Below the pieces are notes generated by a model. That model was not told the DNA's origin. It saw only the letters and a program-made list of their open reading frames with translations, and did not search any database. The translations under genes were made by a program, and so were the position numbers. From contig CM049310.1 in NCBI GenBank assembly GCA_026874595.1, forward strand, positions 66,480,056 through 66,544,055: a DNA stretch of 64,000 bases, written 5' to 3'. Position 1 is the first letter of the stretch. The number at the start of each line of letters is the position of its first letter. This document shows positions 58,061 to 64,000 of the stretch, piece by piece. Origin of the DNA: Sipunculus nudus. Taxonomy: Eukaryota > Annelida > Sipuncula > Golfingiida > Sipunculidae.

Positions 58061-59173
58061 ATGGGTGCCGCTGGTGGTGACTGGATTTCGTGTTCGCAGA
58101 GGTTTGCTTACCATTTGGTACTGTTTTTTGTGTTGATGGGGTGTATCCTCCGGCTTACTTTATTTTTTGTACTGTACAGTGACCTATGTCTGGCAACCTA
58201 TGTGACTCCGAGATCGGCTGCGCCTTCTCCGTACCATGTATTCAGATTCTTCGACATCAATCTGACAAACAGCGAGGCCCAGTATGCATGCGGTATGTTA
58301 CAGGATGGCAGGTGGTACCTGCCTGCACCGGATGACAGCCATGACGGGTTATCGTTCCACACAGAATTGACTGATTTCATGAACAGTGCTGGTATTTCCG
58401 AAGCGTGGATTTCGCTGAAAGGGAACAAGCTCAAAGAATGGCGGGTGTCCGGGACGAAACCTTTCAAAGGCAGGGTACAGCATAACGGGGAGCAACACAG
58501 ACACTGCGCCAGAATACAATCTCGATATGAAGCTGCTGTGAGTGAGTCGTGTAATGACGACGTCAAAATGTTTGTATGCGTTGTACCGTCTTCTAGCCAT
58601 CTGTTCTTCAGTAATCTCTGCAACGGACAGTACGGACCGTGCTACGCGATATTGCGTGGCGCCGCAAGTTGGTTTGCGGCTAAAAGCATGTGCGTTTACA
58701 TAGGGGCACGCTTGGCCGTGGTTCATAATGGGGAGGAAGCTAAAGCGCTGAATAAGTTCATAAAATCTAAGATATCCGGTGCAACGGAATATTGGGTGGA
58801 CATGGTGAACCACGTTTGGCAATACCGTCTGCGCGGAAACCGGACTGCGGTTCCCGACATGTACTTTTGGTACAGACAACGACCTGCCACCGGGAAAAAC
58901 TGTGCCGTTGTAAGGAAATACCCAGACGGATATTTCTGGGAAGCTGTGGACTGCGACAGCCGCCATAAAATCGTCTGCATGAGTCATCGTTCTTTATCGA
59001 CAAGAAGTGATGGCGCAATGGTCAACGTGCCTACACGCTACCCGCACAACGCATCGGATACTGCTACTGCTACTGGGACATATTCTACCGCGTCATCACA
59101 CCGCTCTATATCGCACGCCGTTATCATACGTACATGTCTATCACTGTGCGTCAGTATCATTACGTCAATCTAA
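58061..59173 (+). CDS. Double C-type-lectin-like membrane protein, 370 aa
   Basis: The ATG at 58061 is chosen because the upstream in-frame codon is GTG and the TATA box predicts initiation near 58029. Residues 16-45 are hydrophobic (signal-anchor or two short spans). CTLD-1 (about 60-174) has the SEAQYAC helix, WISLKG and the C-terminal C-x-x-C frame. CTLD-2 (about 187-308) has C, W-x-x-AKSMC, GARLAVV, YWVDMVNHVW, NCAVVRK, then FWEAVDC, ending HKIVCM. The usual EPN/QPD sugar-binding triplet is absent (QRP instead), so Ca-dependent sugar binding is unlikely. A Thr/Ser-rich stalk and a hydrophobic C-terminus (351-370) follow. Paralogue of the next gene. Surface or entry/immune-receptor roles are inference. 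Confidence 0.85.
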   Translation: MGAAGGDWISCSQRFAYHLVLFFVLMGCILRLTLFFVLYSDLCLATYVTPRSAAPSPYHVFRFFDINLTNSEAQYACGMLQDGRWYLPAPDDSHDGLSFHTELTDFMNSAGISEAWISLKGNKLKEWRVSGTKPFKGRVQHNGEQHRHCARIQSRYEAAVSESCNDDVKMFVCVVPSSSHLFFSNLCNGQYGPCYAILRGAASWFAAKSMCVYIGARLAVVHNGEEAKALNKFIKSKISGATEYWVDMVNHVWQYRLRGNRTAVPDMYFWYRQRPATGKNCAVVRKYPDGYFWEAVDCDSRHKIVCMSHRSLSTRSDGAMVNVPTRYPHNASDTATATGTYSTASSHRSISHAVIIRTCLSLCVSIITSI

Positions 59174-59620
59174 AAAATCAGACGGGAGGATCATGAAAAA
59201 CAATACGCCCCCGTATGGGGATTCACATGCGCGGAAGATATTACCCAGGAAGTAACATGACACAACGTGATGCATGTAAATTACTTGCTTATCAGATATT
59301 TCCTTTTTTTTGTGCGTAGGCCGGTGAGGCGGATGTTTTAACACTCCTGATGCTGTAACGAAAATTAAACCTGGTTTTTCCCGAAACATTCCCGGGGTGT
59401 AACATGACGCAATGTCACGTACTTGACACGACGACTGCTGCATCACGCAGCTATATAAAGACCACGTCTGCCGGAGATTTGAATCATATTCGCCCAGTCT
59501 TCACAGCAGCCTGGTGTTCCGTCGGACCGAAGCCTCTGTTGCAGTAAGTGTTGTTACGTGTAACGCTTGTTCTATGCTAGAGCAAGTTCTCTCAGTGTGT
59601 GAACGCTGTTCTGTATCGTC
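59174..59620. other. Intergenic region, promoter and possible 52-nt intron
   Basis: A TATA box GCTATATAAAGACC (59452-59460) lies about 160 nt before the next ATG. A donor-like GTAAGTG at 59544 and an acceptor-like TTCTCTCAG at 59595 would define a 52-nt leader intron, unusually short. Confidence 0.45.
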
Positions 59621-60928
59621 ATGGTACCTTTCCATCTGCTGTATCTGTTGTTGTTCGTCTCTACGTCTGCTGGCCGTCCACATCCCGCGTTCCGTTCTCT
59701 CGGGTTGTCGGTGACAAACGCTGAAGCCGGGCACGCGTGCAGTATCTTAGGAGGGGAGACGTGGGCCCTGCCTGTACCCGACAATGTGTCAGACGCTGTA
59801 GCGTTTCATGAAAGACTGACTGCCTTTATGAGCAGCGCTGGTGTTACGGAATCATGGATCTCTCTGAAAGGGAAGATGCTCAAACAGTGGCGCGTGTCTG
59901 GCCGTTATCGTTTCTGCGGTACTATACGCCAGGTGTACAATATGCCGGGGAAACATTGCGCTCTGTTGAGACCTAGGGGGAACACCCTCCTCCCCTTTTA
60001 CTGCAATGGACGCGACGTTGACTTTGGTTATGTCTGCGAACTGCCTACCGCTACCGGGTGTCCTCTGTGGTTTTCAGGACATTACTGTGAATGCAAACAC
60101 CAGAACGGACCTTGCTACATATTCGGACCTGGTGTCAGCAGTTGGTTTGAGGCTAGGAATCTGTGTGTTAGCATAGGAGCGCGGTTGGCCTCGGTCAAGA
60201 ACGAAAAAGAGATAAAGGCATTGTCCAGAGTGCTCTACAAGTCTGTTTTAGCGCGTCACGTGTACTGGCTTGATGTTGTGGACCACGTTTGGGAATACCA
60301 TTTCTCAGGCAACCGGTCTGCTATTCCAGACATTTACTTTTGGTACAAAGACCAACCTAAGCCAAATATAAACTGTGCCATCGTCAGGAAATTCCCCAAA
60401 GGTTTCTTGTGGAAAGCTGTGCCGTGCCACAGCCGCCACCAGGTGATTTGTATGAACACCATCGAACGGCACCAGAGCGTCGCGTCTGCGTACGACTTAT
60501 CTGTCAGCCCGGCTCAGGATACTGCCACCTCCCGGTACCCGCTCCGTATTCCTCATCAGCTGCACGTACATGCATTTGCCGATCCCTCAGGACTTTCTGC
60601 ACGTGATCCAGGTGTATGCCAAGACGCAGACATGTCGTCAGGAGACGACTCTGAACCAAGCGCTCCGTATATACTATTATCAGGCAGCAGCCCTGCACCT
60701 AACACTGTTTCTCCTATATCCAACAACGCAAACAAAGACGGCTATGTTAATGTACGTTCGTTGACAAGTCCCAGTCCCATGATACCCGTCGATCCACAGC
60801 CCGATATTTCCACAGTTGCTCCCACAAACGCAATGAGAAATCTGTCTGCCGGTTTTCGAAAGCCGTGTGCAGACACGTTACTGCTGCTGTCTATTGTCAC
60901 CAATGCTTTAAACGTCTGCATACGTTAA
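59621..60928 (+). CDS. Secreted or anchored double C-type-lectin-like protein, 435 aa
   Basis: Signal peptide at residues 1-18 (FHLLYLLLFVSTSAG, cleavage after SAG). CTLD-1 (24-140) and CTLD-2 (about 160-279) align with the previous protein throughout: NAEAGHAC, ESWISLKGKMLKQW, then ARNLCVSIGARLASV, VDHVWEY, and FLWKAVPCHSRH-x-VICM. The ligand loop reads KDQPKPN, not EPN or QPD. A Ser/Thr/Pro-rich stalk (about 285-410) suits O-glycosylation, and a terminal hydrophobic segment (LLLLSIVTNALNV) could be a GPI-addition or anchor signal. Poly(A) signal at 61190-61195. A tandem duplicate of the upstream gene that kept a cleavable leader where the first has a longer hydrophobic N-terminus. Confidence 0.88.
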   Translation: MVPFHLLYLLLFVSTSAGRPHPAFRSLGLSVTNAEAGHACSILGGETWALPVPDNVSDAVAFHERLTAFMSSAGVTESWISLKGKMLKQWRVSGRYRFCGTIRQVYNMPGKHCALLRPRGNTLLPFYCNGRDVDFGYVCELPTATGCPLWFSGHYCECKHQNGPCYIFGPGVSSWFEARNLCVSIGARLASVKNEKEIKALSRVLYKSVLARHVYWLDVVDHVWEYHFSGNRSAIPDIYFWYKDQPKPNINCAIVRKFPKGFLWKAVPCHSRHQVICMNTIERHQSVASAYDLSVSPAQDTATSRYPLRIPHQLHVHAFADPSGLSARDPGVCQDADMSSGDDSEPSAPYILLSGSSPAPNTVSPISNNANKDGYVNVRSLTSPSPMIPVDPQPDISTVAPTNAMRNLSAGFRKPCADTLLLLSIVTNALNVCIR

Positions 60929-61425
60929 GATTTGCTGCAGTCGAGGAGGATAAAATGGAACAAGGACCTTTCTGTCGCATTCGGACGACTAGCTCTGTAT
61001 ATAATTAGACCATGTATAGTATAATCAAGATGTTTTCTTTTGTACAGTTGTTAGTGTCATGCAGTTTGTGTGTTATGATATATATTTGGAATTGTACAGT
61101 GTGTCATACGTGTTAACCACCCCATTTATCTGTGTGGGTAGGGTAAGGCAAGGGTGACCGTATACATCGTGTGACGTGTAGCTTTATACAATAAACACAT
61201 TTGTACTAAGTCAAGGTTTGTTTTGTTTTTATCTCTCATGCTCAAACACGAAATGATTGTGAACCCACTTGTGAATGACTGTTTGTGAATCCACAAAACC
61301 TTTATTCTTTTTTACCGCGACACTAATGTTTTGTTACGGTAGATTCAACAACATCACTTTATAAACACATAACACATCGATTTGCATTTTATACAAACAT
61401 TCGATTTAACACAGGCCCTCCATGT
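60929..61425. other. Convergent 3' region
   Basis: AATAAA at 61190-61195 (plus strand, CTLD gene) and TTTATT at 61301-61306 (AATAAA on the minus strand, MULE gene) mark two transcripts meeting end to end. No gene between. Confidence 0.6.
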
Positions 61426-63225
61426 TCACAGTGCGGGTGCGTACACCCTGGCGCATTGCTTCAACAGTTGGTCGGGTGACAGGGCCCCTTCCTGGTATTG
61501 TGCCCACAGCTCGAACAAGCGACCTTGCATGTCCCTGTACAGTGAGCGTTGGTAGCGGGCGACTTTATGTTCTGGCAACAGCTGCACCTGAACTCTTATG
61601 TTTAAGGCCTCCTCGTACAGGAGGGCTATCAACAGGTACAGAGAAATATTTGTCCTTTTCACCCGGCTTTGTATCCTGCGGTGCCACCCTTCACAGTCAT
61701 TGTTGGTTCTCACGCTCTGCATGAATCCGGACCAGGCGGCGGGAGGCCACGTTGTAGAGTTTATCCACGTCTTCCGCACGTAGCGGGTCAACCTGCGCAG
61801 TGACTGTTTGAGTGTGGCGTTTTCCAGACGGTTGAAAGCCCCTGGTATCTCCGATGCTGGTAGGAAAGGCAGTGCTAGCAACCGTCGGCATGTCTTGTGT
61901 ACCAGGTTGTTGCGGGTGTAGGCCGACTGCAGGCCCAGGCTTTGCACATGCCTCCATACGGCTTGGGTCCAGTGGAAAGCGCATCCTTTTAACCGGACGC
62001 TCGGCATGACCTTCCTGACGGCGTTCCATACAGCCTTCTCGAAGTCCAGCATTATTTCTTGTACGCACGTGGTCGGGGGCAGCAACCCCATCAAGTGTTT
62101 GAAAACGTCAACGTAATCCTTTTCACGTTTCCCGGACATCAACACGAACACCAGTGGGACCTGTTTGTAAGTGTCGTTGCGGCGTATGAACACGTGCACG
62201 CTGTACAACTGGGTGAAAGGTTGTTTCACGAGCTTGAAGGTGCCGTCCATGTACCACCGTTTCGCTTTGGCGAGCAGTTGCAGCATGTTGCGTGTTGCAA
62301 ACACGAGGTGCCTCTTGCCGTCGGTGTGTATGTCACCGTGCAGGAAATCTGTTGGGACGGCTCTTTCTTCCAAGTGGAAGTCGAGGTTCCTGGGGTGAGG
62401 AGGTCTCTTGTTCTGTCTGTGCCTGTTTGCTGCGCGTATCAGGTGTTTGGTTTTAGGTATGGCCGTGCAGATTTCGCCGGGTTTCAGGTCCCTGCGTAAA
62501 ACCCCTTCCACCACCTCGCCTGCCGGCGCGAACAGGTCAGCTTCTGCCTTTTTCTTTATGCTCCACGATATCTCGGCAGCCCTGTGAGCACCCGGGAGGG
62601 GACCGTGTGTGTGGGAATGAATGCCGGGTTGGAAATGGTGTTTGCCGCCTCTTGTTCTTTGCACGACGGAAGCTTGGCAGCGGGCGCGTTTGTTGCGTTT
62701 GATGCAGTTCCAGTAGACGACGCCGTTCCTCCGGAATTTCACTGTGAAACTGTACCCTGTATCTGTGAAAAGTTTGTCCTTACCCCGTTTGCTGCCACCG
62801 GATACCAAGTGCCATTTTGTCCGGTTCGCCTGATCGAGGGGCGTTTCCTGTTCGGCGTCGGCGTGTTCGTCATCGCTTCCTGTGACCGACGTTTCGTCAA
62901 ACACGTCAGGCGTCCCGTAGATGTCTGCAGCGTCACGTTGTCCTTGACCTTGTCCGCTCTTGCTCAGGCACCGAGGCGAGTTCTGTGTTGATCGCGGGCT
63001 CGAGTGGCAAGAGCCAGACAGTACGTCACAAAGGCTGACGTGGAGGTTTTTTTCCTTGTCCGGGCCAGAGGGACTGCTTTCAACGCTGCTGCTGTTTATG
63101 TCGTACAGGGTGACGGAAAGCCTCTGCCTTTTGTTTTTGGGTGATGCTTCTGGCGTTGAGTACGACCGTTTCTTCTGTAACTGCATGTTTTCCGGGTTCG
63201 AACGTCGCTCGCACTGGGTCGGCAT
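61426..63225 (-). CDS. FLYWCH zinc-finger + MULE transposase-domain protein, 599 aa
   Basis: The first ATG is at 63225 (an upstream TTG keeps the frame). A Ser-rich, basic N-terminus (with a KNKRQR nuclear-type signal) leads to a FLYWCH-type finger at about 140-218 (YWNCIKRNKRARCQA, then H-x-H). A MULE/transposase domain follows at about 310-430: YMDGTFKLV with the first Asp, VPLVFVLMSGK, then MLDFEKAVWNAV with the second Asp and GCAFHWTQAVWRHV. The C-terminal region contains the N-N-DCEGWHRR block, typical of such proteins in animals. The frame is intact. Without detected terminal inverted repeats, this could be an autonomous element or a domesticated host/viral gene. Confidence 0.9.
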   Translation of the reverse strand: MPTQCERRSNPENMQLQKKRSYSTPEASPKNKRQRLSVTLYDINSSSVESSPSGPDKEKNLHVSLCDVLSGSCHSSPRSTQNSPRCLSKSGQGQGQRDAADIYGTPDVFDETSVTGSDDEHADAEQETPLDQANRTKWHLVSGGSKRGKDKLFTDTGYSFTVKFRRNGVVYWNCIKRNKRARCQASVVQRTRGGKHHFQPGIHSHTHGPLPGAHRAAEISWSIKKKAEADLFAPAGEVVEGVLRRDLKPGEICTAIPKTKHLIRAANRHRQNKRPPHPRNLDFHLEERAVPTDFLHGDIHTDGKRHLVFATRNMLQLLAKAKRWYMDGTFKLVKQPFTQLYSVHVFIRRNDTYKQVPLVFVLMSGKREKDYVDVFKHLMGLLPPTTCVQEIMLDFEKAVWNAVRKVMPSVRLKGCAFHWTQAVWRHVQSLGLQSAYTRNNLVHKTCRRLLALPFLPASEIPGAFNRLENATLKQSLRRLTRYVRKTWINSTTWPPAAWSGFMQSVRTNNDCEGWHRRIQSRVKRTNISLYLLIALLYEEALNIRVQVQLLPEHKVARYQRSLYRDMQGRLFELWAQYQEGALSPDQLLKQCARVYAPAL

Positions 63226-63810
63226 GTCATCTGTGCAGGGCAATATTTGCTAATGTGACGGCCCGCATGTCACAACACATGCTGCGAGGCGGTGTCGGTT
63301 GTCATTGGAGCCACTGCTGTGTATGCAAATACTGACCTAGATAACCAGAACATCGTTACGCCCATTCACGTGTTTCAGTGAAGACAGGGATAGTGGCGGG
63401 CAGGGTCGGGGAGAGGAATGGTGAGCGAAACGCATTTAAGGGGTATGACATCAGTTTACAAAAGCTTCAGCCGGGCAATCCGTGTTGCAATAATCAGGGG
63501 AGAGAGAGGGTTAGCGACCTGCTATCTGGATTTGAGCATACATGATCAAACGTTAGACTGTGTTTGCAAATTGTGAGGGGAGGTATTTGCTACGTTCCGT
63601 TCGTACAGACATACATGTTTCAGTCCCATCTTGATTCGCGCAGGGCATCATCAAACCAAACAAACACGTTCAACCAAGTACATATTGTTTATTAAAACTA
63701 ACTAGTAAACGTCAAGAAAAACTGAAACACAAAATACACTGTAACCAATTCAATACATGAATATAATACATGAAAATTTTAACACAAGTCCTTCACACAA
63801 GTCCTTTCAC
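63226..63810. other. Intergenic region, poly(A) signal of a gene entering from the right
   Basis: No gene is supported. TTTATT at 63688-63693 reads AATAAA on the minus strand, about 120 nt beyond the stop at 63811. I looked for terminal inverted repeats matching the far side of the MULE gene and found none. Confidence 0.45.
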
Positions 63811-64000
63811 TTACACGCAGCCATTACGAAGCCGGTCAAATGTTTCGATCACGGACAGAATGAGGTGCGCCGGGTATCGTTTGGACCCGCGACCAGTCTT
63901 ACAGATTTCGCTTGGACGACGTCTGGTTCTGTTGCAGCTCTCAGTTTCCATACACTTTGATACGTGTGCCCGGTACCTGTGCCAGCCAAACATGTGTTGC
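63811..64000 (-). CDS. 3' end of an unidentified minus-strand gene (partial)
   Basis: An open frame runs from the window edge to a stop at 63811 and includes a Met codon at 63993, so 60-63 C-terminal codons are visible. The product is basic (RTRRRPSEICK) with a few Cys, and no domain is recognisable in this short piece. A properly placed AATAAA (63688-63693) supports a real gene end. Its start and identity lie beyond the window. Confidence 0.4.
   Translation of the reverse strand, partial: QHMFGWHRYRAHVSKCMETESCNRTRRRPSEICKTGRGSKRYPAHLILSVIETFDRLRNGCV

Noticed and set aside
59621-60928. Classical Ca-dependent lectin assignment
   Set aside because: The EPN/QPD and WND-type motifs are not present in either CTLD, so only a lectin-like fold is claimed.

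Overview
The window reads as eukaryotic-type DNA carrying a dense set of virus-like accessory genes. Genes have TATA boxes, AATAAA poly(A) signals and GT-AG introns, and there are two eukaryotic tRNA genes. There are no Shine-Dalgarno-driven operons. The protein set is dominated by animal cell-death and ubiquitin modules: CARD, DED-like, BIR, UBA and RING domains, plus double C-type-lectin-like proteins, a FLYWCH/MULE protein and many tandemly duplicated proteins I cannot assign. This mix resembles the fast-evolving host-interaction part of a large nuclear DNA virus of a marine invertebrate, or an endogenous or host-embedded copy of one. No capsid, polymerase, terminase or other core gene is visible, so the taxonomy is inference. 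tRNA genes, a MITE-like element and an intron-rich IAP gene argue for close contact with, or location in, an animal genome.

Layout. 1-4.1 kb: three plus-strand helical proteins of about 170-185 aa; the first gene's intron holds six short hairpins. 4.4-5.0 kb: four ~163-bp repeats, each with two short hairpins, next to a leftward CRE/TATA promoter. 5.8-11.3 kb: a zinc-finger-like protein, a degenerate retropepsin-like protein, a hairpin-rich leader, a DED-like/coiled-coil/RING protein and a small basic protein. 12.2-24.0 kb: a minus-strand block with tRNA-Arg, a Cys-rich protein, a double-CARD protein, three paralogues (two with basic tails) and four unassigned proteins, several sharing an upstream cassette. 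24-32.6 kb: AT-rich, gene-poor DNA with microsatellites, tandem repeats, a MITE and many plus-strand donor-like GGTAAG sites. 32.6-45.7 kb: a RING-like ORF, a second zinc-finger paralogue, a five-exon BIR-BIR-UBA-RING IAP gene, a CARD protein, an acidic-repeat protein, a CARD-RING gene, four tandem single-CARD genes and a CARD-CARD-RING gene broken by one in-frame stop. 46-50.3 kb: small ORFs in a ~440-bp duplication and a 794-aa nuclear-looking protein. 51.1-54.7 kb: a ~3.3-kb imperfect palindrome built of 106-bp repeats, with tRNA-Asn inserted in one arm. 55.5-64 kb: a Cys-rich protein, a double-CARD protein, two double-CTLD surface/secreted proteins, a FLYWCH-MULE transposase-like gene and the 3' end of a further minus-strand gene.

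How the genes may work together (inference). About nine genes carry CARD-type death folds. Another has DED-like folds with a RING, and another is a full IAP. Together they could act as adaptors, decoys or E3 ligases against apoptotic or inflammatory CARD/DED assemblies. The CTLD proteins and the 484-aa-plus protein are candidates for the secreted or surface layer. Most genes look individually transcribed: many have their own TATA box, and many have a splice-acceptor-like AG within 0-20 nt of the start codon.
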